From Micromonospora_J zhanjiangensis (GTDB lineage: Bacteria; Actinomycetota; Actinomycetes; Mycobacteriales; Micromonosporaceae): 64,000 nt of DNA. How positions within the stretch are numbered: the first letter of the stretch is position 1; the number at the start of each line of letters is the position of its first letter. Where the stretch lies: contig NZ_JBHSBN010000019.1 in the NCBI RefSeq assembly GCF_042650605.1, forward strand, positions 1 to 64,000. The letters run 5' to 3'. A program made the position numbers and the translations under genes. The notes under the pieces were generated by a model, which saw nothing but the letters and a program-made list of their open reading frames with translations, had not been told where the DNA came from and searched no databases. Below are positions 54,437-63,506 of the stretch, in pieces.

Positions 54437-54768
54437 GTCTGCTCCTCGGGTTGCGGGTCCGTGGGGGGTACGGGGTCGAGCAGGGCCCGCACGGCGGCGG
54501 TGTACTCCTCGAAGGCGGCCTGACCACGCCGGCTCAACCGGGCCAGGGTGGCCGGCGTACGACCGTGGTGGGTCTTGGTGACCTCGACGTAGCCGGCGTC
54601 CTCCAGCTTGCGCAGGTGGACGGAGAGGTTGCCGGCGGTCATCGCGAGGATCTCCTGCAGCCGGGGGAAGGCGATCCGGTCGCCCTCGTTGAGGGTCGAC
54701 AGCGTGGCCACCACCCGCAGCCGGGCCTGCGCGTGGATCACCGGATCGAGTTCGGGTGGGCCGCTCAC
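54433..54768 (-). CDS. Winged-helix regulator (HTH_34 type) of the ABC operon
   Basis: 111 aa. VIHAQARLRVVATLSTLNEG, RLQEILAMTAGNLSVHLRKL then EDAGYVEVTK is a MarR/ArsR-like winged helix of the HTH_34 group that usually sits with small ABC exporters. It is the second gene of a four-gene operon, overlapping the ATPase gene by 4 nt. It probably represses the operon at the CTTTG-repeat site near 55450-55493. Confidence 0.9.
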   Translation of the reverse strand: MSGPPELDPVIHAQARLRVVATLSTLNEGDRIAFPRLQEILAMTAGNLSVHLRKLEDAGYVEVTKTHHGRTPATLARLSRRGQAAFEEYTAAVRALLDPVPPTDPQPEEQT

Positions 54769-54802
54769 GTCGGCACCTGGCCGGGTCGCGCGCCCCGGTC
54801 GG

Positions 54803-55447
54803 TCATCGGGCCGCCGTCCGGCGCCGCACCTGGGTCAGGGCGCCGGCCAGCAGCATCCCGCCACCGCCCGCCACCGAGACGATCAGCGAGTGCCAGCCCG
54901 GTCCGACCACGACGCCGACGATGTTGAGCACCGTCACCCAGGCGCCGACCACGAACAGGTCGCGGTCCAGCCAGATCGCGCCGCCGGCCATCTGCAACGC
55001 CCCGGCCAGACCGACCGAACTCGCCGCCCAGAGCAGGCCGGCGAGGTCGGTGGTCAGGTGCCCGGACACGCGTACGTTCACCGCGATCACCGCCGTGTAG
55101 CCGAGGAACCAGGCGAAGCCGTACCAGGCGCCGCGCCGGTTGGAGTCGCCGACGACCTGCCCGGACGCCTTGCCGCCGGCCACGCCGGAGAAGATGCCGG
55201 CGGCGATCAGCAGGGCGAACAGCACGGCGAGCGGCAGCCAGTCGGGCAGGTCGACGAAGACCCGGCCGTCCGGGCCGTAGCGCAGGAAGAACAGGCCGAA
55301 GCCGATCAGCCAGGCGATTCCCCAGGGCCAGTAGTAGAGGCGCTGGTCGGGGGTGAGTCGGCGGGCCGCCTCGGCCTGCTGCTCGCGGATCAGCCGGAGC
55401 GTCTCGGCCGGGTCGGTCGGCGGGAGTTCGTCGTCGTCGAGGTTCAC
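54803..55447 (-). CDS. Membrane protein leading the ABC exporter operon
   Basis: 214 aa. An acidic cytosolic start (MNLDDDELPPTDPAETLRLI) and six hydrophobic helices (about 42-60, 70-95, 110-130, 138-158, 165-183, 186-203). No enzymatic motif is seen. It is first in the operon, 34 nt before the winged-helix gene. Such proteins usually accompany HTH_34 regulators and might sense or anchor them; this is inference. ATG 55447. Confidence 0.8.
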   Translation of the reverse strand: MNLDDDELPPTDPAETLRLIREQQAEAARRLTPDQRLYYWPWGIAWLIGFGLFFLRYGPDGRVFVDLPDWLPLAVLFALLIAAGIFSGVAGGKASGQVVGDSNRRGAWYGFAWFLGYTAVIAVNVRVSGHLTTDLAGLLWAASSVGLAGALQMAGGAIWLDRDLFVVGAWVTVLNIVGVVVGPGWHSLIVSVAGGGGMLLAGALTQVRRRTAAR

Positions 55448-55493
55448 GCAAAGAACTTTACACTACAAAGCCGAAGTAGTTTGTATCGCAAAG
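55448..55493 (-). promoter_or_regulatory. CAAAG/CTTTG repeat operator upstream of ABC exporter operon
   Basis: CAAAG occurs three times (55449-55453, 55466-55470, 55489-55493), and ACTAC-N9-GTAGT (55462-55480) makes an inverted repeat. The stretch is AT-rich and begins right at the operon's first ATG, so it overlaps promoter and leader. Confidence 0.6.
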
Positions 55494-55601
55494 CTGAAAA
55501 ATTTCCGGACGGTCGCGTGAAGGGGTCGGCGGCGATCGGGCGTACACGGGTGACCTGGACGCGTCGCATATGGAGGGACCACGCATGACGGGGCACCCGA
55601 C

Positions 55602-56282
55602 GTGATCGCATCACCGCACCAGACCCGGCAGGACGACGTCGTCCTGCTCAGACAGTCCCGCACCGAGCCGGAACACTTCGCCCGGCTCTTCGACCGGTAC
55701 CACCGGGAGATCCACCGGCTGGTCGCGAACCGGCTCGGCCCGGACCTCGCCGACGACCTGGCGGCCGAGACGTTCCTGGTGGCGTTCGACAAGCGGGCCC
55801 GCTTCGATCCCGACCCGGAGACCGGCGGCGGGCACGTCCGGGCCTGGCTGTACGGGATCGCCACCAACCTGATCCGCCGGCACCACCGGACCGAGGAACG
55901 CCGGTACCGGGCCCTGGCCCGGGCGCCCAAGGAACCCTTCACCGCCGACCACGACGACCTGGTGGCCGCGCGGGTCAGCGCCCAGCACACCCAGCGCGCG
56001 CTGGCCGCCGCGCTTGCGTCGCTGTCGGCCAAGGACCGGGACGTGATCCTGCTCGTCGCGTTCGGCGACCTCGACTACGGCGAGGTCGCCGCCGCGCTGG
56101 GGATCCCCTACGGCACCGTCTGCTCCCGGCTCAACCGGGCGCGGCGGAAGATCCGCCAGGCGATGGGCGGCGTCGATCCGACCCGTGACGACCTGCGACC
56201 CACTCGCGGTGGACAGCGACCCGCCCGCGGCGACGAGACACCCGAAGGACAGAGCTATGACGAGCAGAGCTGTGAGGACTGA
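55602..56282 (+). CDS. ECF RNA polymerase sigma factor
   Basis: 226 aa. Sigma-70 region 2 (FARLFDRYHREIHRLVANRL, DDLAAETFLVAFDKRARFD) and region 4 (LSAKDRDVILLVAFGDLDYG, VAAALGIPYGTVCSRLNRAR), then a 35-residue charged tail. The next gene encodes a CU044_5270 protein, a usual neighbour of this ECF group and a likely membrane anti-sigma. GTG 55602. A sequence GTGAAG-N18-CGTA at 55517-55544 might be its own promoter. Confidence 0.92.
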   Translation: MIASPHQTRQDDVVLLRQSRTEPEHFARLFDRYHREIHRLVANRLGPDLADDLAAETFLVAFDKRARFDPDPETGGGHVRAWLYGIATNLIRRHHRTEERRYRALARAPKEPFTADHDDLVAARVSAQHTQRALAAALASLSAKDRDVILLVAFGDLDYGEVAAALGIPYGTVCSRLNRARRKIRQAMGGVDPTRDDLRPTRGGQRPARGDETPEGQSYDEQSCED

Positions 56283-56283
56283 G

Positions 56284-57426
56284 ATGGACGAGGTCCAACT
56301 GATCCGGGAATCGATGGATGTGGCACGGGAGCCGTCGGCGCGGGCGACCGACCGGGCCCGGGCGGCGCTGCTGGACCGGGCGACCGGCGAACCGGCGCGC
56401 CGGCCGGCCGGCTACCGGGGCCGGAAGGCGGCCCTGGGCCGGTGGTGGCCGCTGGCCGGGATCGGGCTCACCGGCGCCCTGGCCGCCGCGGTGGCCGTAC
56501 CGATGCTCGGTGGTTCTCCCGCGACGGCGCCGAGCGGTCCGGTCCGGTCGGAGCCGGGCGTGACGGTCATCGCCGACGGGGCCGACGCGCGGATGGTGTT
56601 GCAGCTCGCGGCGGAGGCCGCGCCGAGCAACCAGCCCTTGTCGATCCGTCCCGGCCAGTACATCTACTACCACAGCACGGGTGCGCACCTGTCGATGGTG
56701 GGGGACGTCGAAGGGGGTGGACTCACGGCCCGAATCATCCAGTCCTACGAGTACCAGGGGTGGTTCGACCCGCACGGCATGAAGACGCAGCGGATGCGCC
56801 GGACGGACGGCGCGCAGCGCAGGCCGTTCACCCCGGCCGACGCCGAGGCGATCCGGAAGCTGAAGTACGACCTCAACGCCCCGCCCGAGGTCACGGACGA
56901 CGGACCGGCGCCGGACCAGCCCCTCCCTCCGGACTGCACGACCTGCGGCGTGGCACGCGACCCGGGCGAGCTGTTCCACCCCTCGCCGGAATACCTCGCG
57001 AGCCTGCCCACCGACCCGGTACGGCTGCTCGTCACGCTGCGCACCATCGTCGGCGACCACAACAAGCACTCGCCCGACCAGCAGGTCTTCCAGGCGATCA
57101 AGGAGCTGTTCAACCATGCCGACGGGATCATCCCGCCGGACCTGCGGGCCGCGCTCTACCGGGCCCTGGCGCTGATCCCCGGCGTGCAGCGGGCCGCCGG
57201 GCAGGTCGACATGGGCGGCCAGCGGGGTATCGCGGTGGGCCGCGTCGGTGAGGCGACCGAGGACCCGACGTCGCGCGAGGACCTCGTCTTCGATACCACC
57301 GGACGCCGGCTCATCGGGTTCCGGACGGTTCAGGTCAAGGCCGCCAGGGGCGTGCCGGTCGGCACCGTCACCTGGTGGGAGGTCATCGAGAACACGGTCG
57401 TCGACAAGGTCGGCCAGACCGGCTGA
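56284..57426 (+). CDS. CU044_5270-type membrane protein, probable partner of the ECF sigma
   Basis: 380 aa. A cytosolic start (MDEVQLIRESMDVAREPSAR), one helix about 52-72 (WWPLAGIGLTGALAAAVAVP), and a large outer domain (QYIYYHSTGAHL, FHPSPEYLASLPTDP, IKELFNHADGIIPPDLRAAL, PGVQRAAGQVDMGGQRGIAV) typical of CU044_5270 proteins. ATG 56284 with GAGG six nt upstream is chosen; ATG 56257 is possible and would overlap the sigma gene by 26 bp. Confidence 0.85.
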   Translation: MDEVQLIRESMDVAREPSARATDRARAALLDRATGEPARRPAGYRGRKAALGRWWPLAGIGLTGALAAAVAVPMLGGSPATAPSGPVRSEPGVTVIADGADARMVLQLAAEAAPSNQPLSIRPGQYIYYHSTGAHLSMVGDVEGGGLTARIIQSYEYQGWFDPHGMKTQRMRRTDGAQRRPFTPADAEAIRKLKYDLNAPPEVTDDGPAPDQPLPPDCTTCGVARDPGELFHPSPEYLASLPTDPVRLLVTLRTIVGDHNKHSPDQQVFQAIKELFNHADGIIPPDLRAALYRALALIPGVQRAAGQVDMGGQRGIAVGRVGEATEDPTSREDLVFDTTGRRLIGFRTVQVKAARGVPVGTVTWWEVIENTVVDKVGQTG

Positions 57427-57545
57427 CCCGGGACCGGACGAGCAGCACCGAGGCGCGGGCCGCCGGTTCCCCCGGTGGCCCGCCCGCCCCGACGACGGGC
57501 CTCCGGCACCGGGCCGGACGCCGTCCGAGTCAGAACGGGAGAACG

Positions 57546-60500
57546 ATGTCATCCACCATCCGAAGGACCGTCGCGGTCCTGGTCGCCGGTGCGACCACCG
57601 CCGGCCTCCTCGCGGTCACCGGCCCGGCCGGCGCCTCCCCGCCTTCTTCCGCCCCGCCCTCCGCCCCCGTCGCCGCCGGCGGCCGGACCGTCACCCTGCT
57701 CACCGGGGACGTGGTACGCCTCGGCGCCACCGGCGAGCCCACCCTGGTCACCGCCCCACCCACCGGTACGGTCGGCCGGGCCGCGCGCCAGGTGCCGATC
57801 GCCCGCTATCAGCGCGCCGGCGACTGGTACGCCGTACCCACCGACGCGGTACCGCTGATCAGGAGCGGCCTGCTCGACCAGCGCCTGTTCGACGTCACCG
57901 AGTTGGCCCGGCAGGGCTACGACGACGGCGGCAGCACGGTGACCCCGCTGCTGGTCCAGTACGCCGACACCGCCACCGCCCGCACCGCCCGCCCGCTGGG
58001 CGGTACGAAGGCCCGCCGGACCCTGCCGCACCTGAGGCTGACCGCCAACGACCAGCCGAAGGCGGACGCCACCCGATTCTGGACCGATCTGCTCCGGCAG
58101 GCGAACCCGAAGGCGCGCACCCTGACCGCCGGTGTCCGGAAGGTCTGGCTCAACGCCCGCTACCGGGCCAGCCTGGAGCGCAGCGTGCCGCAGGTCGGCG
58201 CGCCGACCGCCTGGCGGGCCGGGTACACCGGCAAGGGCGTCACGGTGGCCGTGCTCGACTCCGGCTACGACACCGACCACCCCGACCTGGCCGGCCGGGT
58301 GTCGGTGGCGAAGAATTTCTCGGACTCGACCGGCGTCGACGACCGCTACGGCCACGGCACCCACGTGGCGAGCACGGTCGCTGGCTCGGGCGCCGCCTCG
58401 GGCGGCCGGCGTCGCGGGGTGGCACCGGACGCCAAGCTGGCCGTGGGCAAGGTCCTCGGCGACGACGGCTGGGGCACCGAGGACGCCATCCTCGCCGGCA
58501 TGGAGTGGGCGGCCACCGAGGCCGGCGCCAAGGTGGTCAACCTGAGCCTCGGCGCGGGCGAAACCGACGGCACCGACCCGGTCAGTCAGGCGGTCGACCA
58601 GCTCAGCGCGGAACGCGGGGTGCTGTTCGTGGCCGCCGCCGGCAACAACGGCGCGTACGCGCCGGTGTCCTCACCGGCCGCCGCGAGCGCCGCCCTGGCC
58701 GTGTCCAGTGTGGATCGGACGGACCGGATCAGCGCGTTCTCCAGCCGGGGGCCCCGGTTCGGTGACGGCGCGATGAAGCCGGAGCTGGCCGCACCGGGCG
58801 AGGGCATCGTGGCCGCCCGGGCGACGGGCACCTCTCCCGAGATCGGCGGGGAGGCCGACTACGTACCGATGTCCGGCACCTCGATGGCGGCACCGCACGT
58901 GGCGGGCGCGGCCGCGATCCTGGCCCAGCAGTACCCCGACTGGACCGGTGCCCAGCTCAAGGCGGCCCTGGTGGCCAGCGCCGCGCCGGCCCGGGACGCC
59001 CGGGTCTTCGACGTCGGCGCCGGCCGGCTCGACGTGGGGCGGGCGGTCACCCAACCGGTCCGGGTCGGTTCGGCCAGCCTGAGCGTCGACCTGCCGTGGC
59101 GGGCGAAGAGTGACCCGCAGGACGTCAGGTACAGCAACGACGGTGCGGCGCCGGTCACGTTGAGACTGGCGTTGAGCCTGGCCGATCTCGCCGGTCGACC
59201 GGCGCCGGACGGTCTCGCCGCGCTCGGCGCGACCACCCTCACCGTGCCGGCCCACGGCACGGCCGCGGTGCCGGTGCGGTTCACCGGGCGCGACCGGCCC
59301 GGGTCGTACGCCGGGCTGCTGACCGCCACCGCCGACGGCGTCACCCTGCGGACCCCCGTCGCGGTACGGCAGCGGGCGCAGGAGCACACCGTCGACGTCC
59401 GGGTGCTGGACCGCGACGGCGCGGTCAGCGACAGCGCGCACACGATGATCGTCGGCCTGGACTCGCCGGACGTCGTGGAGCACGTCTTCGGAGCGGAATC
59501 CGGCACCCTGCCCGCCGGCCGGTACGCGTTCCTCGCCGACGACCAAACCACGCGTGCCGGTGCCGGTCCGGTGTGGGCACTGGTGGCCACCCCGCAGGTC
59601 ACCGTCGCCGGGAAGACCACCGTCACCCTGGACACCCGCTGGGCCCACCCGGTGCCGCTCGGGGTGGCCGACCAGCCTGCGGCGACCGACGGTCAGCGGG
59701 CCCTCACCGTCACCGCCCGGGCGAAGGGCGCACCGAACTCCTCCGGCATCCTGGCTCCCACGTACCCCCACTACAACGAGATCTGGGCCGGCAGCGCACC
59801 CGGTGTCCGGGCGGACGAGTTCAGCTTCGCCGACAACGCCGTCCTGGAACGGCCGGAGCTGGAACTCGTCGGAAACACCGCCGCCGGGAGTTTCCCGGTG
59901 CTGGCGTCCTGGCTGCAGGCGCGGCCGGGAGCGGCGCCGTTCACGGGGACCGCGCGGCTGCCGCTCGCGACGGTCGCGGTCAATCCCTCCGGGGAGCCGG
60001 GCAAGGGGGACGTCAGCGGCAGGTTGGTCGTGCTCACCGCGCCGGACGGCTTGGACGACGGGGTCACGATCGAACGGCTGGTGGGCGAACTCAAGGACCG
60101 CGGCGCCCGGATGGCGATGATCGCCGCCAAGGGGTTCGAGTGGCAGGGTGAGACGCTGGCGCTGCCCACCATCGGCGCCGCACTCGGGCACGACAGCGTG
60201 GAACGGCTCCTGGCCCTGGCCGAGGACGGCACGTCCACCGCCACGGTGACCGGCAACCCGGTCAGCCCGTACCGGTATGTGCTCGGTTTCCGGGAGCGCG
60301 GGTCGATCCCGGCGAGCCTGGACCACCGGCCGACGACCGCGGACCTGGCCGCCGTCCCGACCGCCTACCACAACACCAACGACGAGTGGCGGTACGTCTT
60401 CGCGACCCTGCTGCTCGGTGACGAGCGCCAGGCGGTGTTCGGCACGACATCGGTGCCGTCACCGCTGCGCCGGACCGAGTACTACACCCCGGGGACGTGG

Positions 60501-61256
60501 CGGATCAGTGTCGGCGACGACGACGTGGAGGGGCGGGCCCTCGCCAGGGTGGACCTGCGCGCCGGGAACAACCCGGCACTGGTCTGGGGCAAGGCGGTAA
60601 TGGGGCCGGCGGTGGCCGGCGCGGATCCCGCCAACCCGTGGGTTAGCCGGAAGGACGACGTGGTCGACGTGGCGTTGCCGGTCTTCACCGACGCCGCCGG
60701 GCACCCGATCGTCGACAGCGGGTATCCGCTTACCGGGACCACCAGCCTGTACCGGGACGGGAAACTGGTCGGTACGGTCGACGGGCCCGGATCGGGGCAG
60801 TTCGGCGTGCCGTCCGGTGCGGCCGGGTACCGGCTGACGACCCAGGTCCAACACAACTCACCGAGTTGGTCGCTGAGCACCACCGTCAGCGGGTCATGGA
60901 CCTTCCGCTCCGGGACCGAGGCGACCCGCAGGGCGCTACCACTGCTGGGCGTCAGCCTCGACGCCCCGGTCGACCTGCGCAACACCGTGCCGGTGGGCGA
61001 GCGGCAACCGGTGCGGATCTCGGTGCACCGACAGGCCGAGAGCGCCGCCCCGGCGATCACCGCGCTGACCGTCGAGGTCTCCTCCGACGACGGCCGTACC
61101 TGGCGGCGGGTGCCGGTGGTCCGGGAGGGCGGCAGCTGGCAGGCACGGGTGCCGCACGACCGGGCCGGCTTCGTCTCGCTGCGGACCTCCGCCGCCGACA
61201 CCGACGGCAACACCGTCCAGCAGACGGTCGTCCGGGCCTACCGCGTCGGATCCTGA
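57546..61256 (+). CDS. Large secreted subtilisin-like serine protease (S8)
   Basis: 1236 aa. Signal peptide about 1-33 (VLVAGATTAGLLAVTGPAGA), propeptide to about 220, then an S8 catalytic domain with Asp238 (VAVLDSGYDTDHPDL), His270 (YGHGTHVAS) and Ser446 (SGTSMAAPHVAG). The remaining ~750 residues are beta-rich, probably Fn3-like and Ig-like modules, with no PA domain I can be sure of. It is exported and degrades extracellular protein. ATG 57546 follows CGGGAGAAC. It lies 119 nt after the CU044_5270 gene. Confidence 0.93.
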   Translation: MSSTIRRTVAVLVAGATTAGLLAVTGPAGASPPSSAPPSAPVAAGGRTVTLLTGDVVRLGATGEPTLVTAPPTGTVGRAARQVPIARYQRAGDWYAVPTDAVPLIRSGLLDQRLFDVTELARQGYDDGGSTVTPLLVQYADTATARTARPLGGTKARRTLPHLRLTANDQPKADATRFWTDLLRQANPKARTLTAGVRKVWLNARYRASLERSVPQVGAPTAWRAGYTGKGVTVAVLDSGYDTDHPDLAGRVSVAKNFSDSTGVDDRYGHGTHVASTVAGSGAASGGRRRGVAPDAKLAVGKVLGDDGWGTEDAILAGMEWAATEAGAKVVNLSLGAGETDGTDPVSQAVDQLSAERGVLFVAAAGNNGAYAPVSSPAAASAALAVSSVDRTDRISAFSSRGPRFGDGAMKPELAAPGEGIVAARATGTSPEIGGEADYVPMSGTSMAAPHVAGAAAILAQQYPDWTGAQLKAALVASAAPARDARVFDVGAGRLDVGRAVTQPVRVGSASLSVDLPWRAKSDPQDVRYSNDGAAPVTLRLALSLADLAGRPAPDGLAALGATTLTVPAHGTAAVPVRFTGRDRPGSYAGLLTATADGVTLRTPVAVRQRAQEHTVDVRVLDRDGAVSDSAHTMIVGLDSPDVVEHVFGAESGTLPAGRYAFLADDQTTRAGAGPVWALVATPQVTVAGKTTVTLDTRWAHPVPLGVADQPAATDGQRALTVTARAKGAPNSSGILAPTYPHYNEIWAGSAPGVRADEFSFADNAVLERPELELVGNTAAGSFPVLASWLQARPGAAPFTGTARLPLATVAVNPSGEPGKGDVSGRLVVLTAPDGLDDGVTIERLVGELKDRGARMAMIAAKGFEWQGETLALPTIGAALGHDSVERLLALAEDGTSTATVTGNPVSPYRYVLGFRERGSIPASLDHRPTTADLAAVPTAYHNTNDEWRYVFATLLLGDERQAVFGTTSVPSPLRRTEYYTPGTWRISVGDDDVEGRALARVDLRAGNNPALVWGKAVMGPAVAGADPANPWVSRKDDVVDVALPVFTDAAGHPIVDSGYPLTGTTSLYRDGKLVGTVDGPGSGQFGVPSGAAGYRLTTQVQHNSPSWSLSTTVSGSWTFRSGTEATRRALPLLGVSLDAPVDLRNTVPVGERQPVRISVHRQAESAAPAITALTVEVSSDDGRTWRRVPVVREGGSWQARVPHDRAGFVSLRTSAADTDGNTVQQTVVRAYRVGS

Positions 61257-61269
61257 CGCTGCCGGAAAG

Positions 61270-61309
61270 TTGGCGCGTGGTGGTCCCTCCAGGGGCCACC
61301 ACGCGCCAA
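61270..61309. terminator. Strong bidirectional hairpin terminator
   Basis: TTGGCGCGTGGTGG (61270-61283) and CCACCACGCGCCAA (61296-61309) are a perfect 14-bp stem with a 12-nt loop, centred between the convergent subtilase and serine hydrolase genes. Confidence 0.8.
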
Positions 61310-61320
61310 GATCTTCTCTG

Positions 61321-62589
61321 TCAGCTCTGCCCAGGCAGGGGAGCGATCAGCGTGGGGGCGCCGGGGGCTGGGGCCACCGTGGTCCCCACCCGGGCCGGTG
61401 CCGCCGTGGTGCGGGCGGCGTCGGCGGGTCCGCAGAGGGCGGTGTTGACGACGTCGAGGGTGGCCTCGAGGATCGGGTTGGGTTGGCCCGGTGCCGCGTA
61501 GTGGGTGATGTTCTCGCCGAGGGTCATCTGCCGGCGACCGTCTGCCGAGTGCCAGGAGATCGTGCTGTACCCGAACACCAGCCCGTCGTGACCCCAGGCC
61601 CGTCCGCACCGGGTCGGCATCCAGTACAGGGCCAGCCCGTAGCCGCCGGCTTCCGGGTAGGCCGCGTCGAACGGTACGGTCCGTTGCATCTCGCGCAGTT
61701 GTGCGGGGCGCAGCAATCGGCCGCCCAGCAGGGCCCGGTAGAACCGGTTCAGGTCGTCCGCCGTGGAGACCAGGGCGCCGGCCGTCCAGGCCCAGCTCAT
61801 GTTGTACTCGGCGAAGTCGGCGAGCGTGCCGTCGTACCAGGGGACGTAGCCCTCGGAGTGCGGCCCGGCGATCCGGGGCGACGTTCCGGGGAAGTAGGTG
61901 TCCCGCAGGCCGAGCGGCCGGATCACCCGGCGGGTGATCTCCGCGGTGGCGTCGTGCCCGGTGACCTTCTCGATGATCAGACCGACCAGGACGTAGTTGG
62001 TGTTCGAGTAGGCGAACTTCTCGCCCGGCGCGTTGGTCGGCGGCATGTCCAGCCCGGTCCGGGCGAGCTGACGGGGCGTGAACGTGACGTACCGGTTCTT
62101 CTCCACCGCGTAGCCGTCCGGGAAGAGCACCCGGTCGTACGAGCCGATGCCGCTGGTGTGGTTCATCAGCATCCGCACGGTGACCCCGGCCGGGGCCAGG
62201 TCCGGCAGGTAGCGGGCGGCCGGCGCGTCCAACTCCACCCGGCGCTCGCCGACCAGCTGCAGCAGCGCGGTGGCGGTGAACGTCTTGGTGATGCTGCCGA
62301 CCCGGTGCCGTACGTCCGGCCGCATCGGCCGGTCGGTGGCCAGGTCGGCCACCCCGCTCGCGCCGTTCCAGACGGCCCGGTCGGCCCGCGCCTGGGCGAA
62401 CACCCCGGCCATGCCCTCGTCGGTGATCCGCTTGAGCCCGGCCGTGAGTTCCGCCTTGGGCAGCGTCCCGCCACGCTGCGCCGGGTCGGTGGTGACTGCG
62501 CTCGCCGGTACGCCTCCCGTGGCGAGCAGCGCCGCGGCCAGCAGTCCGCTGCAAGCCGCGGAGAGTATCTTTCGCCTTGATCTCCGCAT
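61321..62589 (-). CDS. Secreted serine hydrolase (beta-lactamase/DD-carboxypeptidase class C fold)
   Basis: 422 aa. Signal peptide about 1-31 (GLLAAALLATGGVPASA). Catalytic Ser99 and Lys102 in GSITKTFT, YSN motif in FAYSNTNYVLV, and GHDG in AWGHDGLVFGY in place of KTG. This suits D-Ala-D-Ala carboxypeptidases/esterases of the R61 group rather than true beta-lactamases. ATG 62589 follows GGGAGGG. The frame remains open upstream to 63885 but that part is antisense to the BNR gene. Confidence 0.9.
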   Translation of the reverse strand: MRRSRRKILSAACSGLLAAALLATGGVPASAVTTDPAQRGGTLPKAELTAGLKRITDEGMAGVFAQARADRAVWNGASGVADLATDRPMRPDVRHRVGSITKTFTATALLQLVGERRVELDAPAARYLPDLAPAGVTVRMLMNHTSGIGSYDRVLFPDGYAVEKNRYVTFTPRQLARTGLDMPPTNAPGEKFAYSNTNYVLVGLIIEKVTGHDATAEITRRVIRPLGLRDTYFPGTSPRIAGPHSEGYVPWYDGTLADFAEYNMSWAWTAGALVSTADDLNRFYRALLGGRLLRPAQLREMQRTVPFDAAYPEAGGYGLALYWMPTRCGRAWGHDGLVFGYSTISWHSADGRRQMTLGENITHYAAPGQPNPILEATLDVVNTALCGPADAARTTAAPARVGTTVAPAPGAPTLIAPLPGQS

Positions 62590-62776
62590 TTGCCCTCCCG
62601 TGTGGACAGATCGTCTGTCGACAATCCTGACAGTTCCTGGCCTGCCGGTAATCCGTCCTCGTGTTGACACACCGGGTACGCCGCGCGGGGGACCGTCCGA
62701 CGGTCCCGCTCCACCTGCCAGCCGAGCCCGCTGATCCATAGGCGGGAGTGCTTGGGGTCCGGTAGGTTGCCGGGTC

Positions 62777-63480
62777 ATGCGGCTTCGTGTGCTCGGCACG
62801 ATCGTCCTGTCCGTCGTCGTGCTGACCCCTTCTTCGACCGCCGGCACGGCATCGCGCTCTCCGACCCGGTGGACGGCATATTCCGCATCCTGTCCACCGC
62901 GGACGGCGGCCGGTCCTGGTCGGTGCTGCCGTCCACCGGCATGCCGGCCGCGCTGGCCGGGGAGTTCGCGTTCGCGGCGAGCGGCACCTGCCTGGTGACC
63001 GCCGACCACGGGCCGGACCGGGCCTGGTTCGCCACCGGCGGCGGCGCGTCGACCCGGGTGTTCCGCACCGACGACCGCGGTCGTACCTGGAAGGTGACCT
63101 CGACCCCGATCCCCAGCGGCCCGGCCGCCGGGATCTTCTCGCTGGCCTTCCGCGACCAGCGGCACGGCGTGGCCGTCGGCGGCGACTACGAGAACCCGAC
63201 CGCCGCCCCGGACGGCGCCGCGACCAGCCGCGACGGCGGCCGGACCTGGACCGTCGCGGCCCGCGTGCCGGGCGAGTACCGCTCGGGTGCGGCCTGGGTG
63301 CCGCGCCGGGGCGACACGGTCCTCGCGGTCGGCCCGACCGGCAGCGACGTCAGTCGCGACGGCGGTCGGACCTGGCACCGATTCGACCCGGTCAGCTACG
63401 ACGCGGTCGACTGCGCGGCCGACGGCGCCTGCTACGCCTCGGGCGAGCAGGGGCACCTCGCGGTGCTGCGCCGGCGCTGA
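62777..63480 (+). pseudogene. BNR-repeat propeller protein (sialidase/Ycf48-like) with internal deletion
   Basis: A signal peptide starts at ATG 62777 (MRLRVLGTIVLSVVVLTP). At about 62825-62830 the sequence jumps, in another frame, into the middle of a beta-propeller: FFDRRHGIALSDPVDG, then STADGGRSWSVLPS, TDDRGRTWKVTSTP, SRDGGRTWTVAAR and SRDGGRTWHRFDPV, which are Asp-box (SxDxGxTW) repeats, ending at 63480. The family normally has about 130 more residues between signal and FFDRRHG. Deletion plus frame change mean the secreted protein cannot be made intact; translation from 62752 would give a cytosolic fragment. Confidence 0.75.
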
Positions 63481-63506
63481 CCGTCCTGTCGAGCGGCGGG
63501 ACGGTC

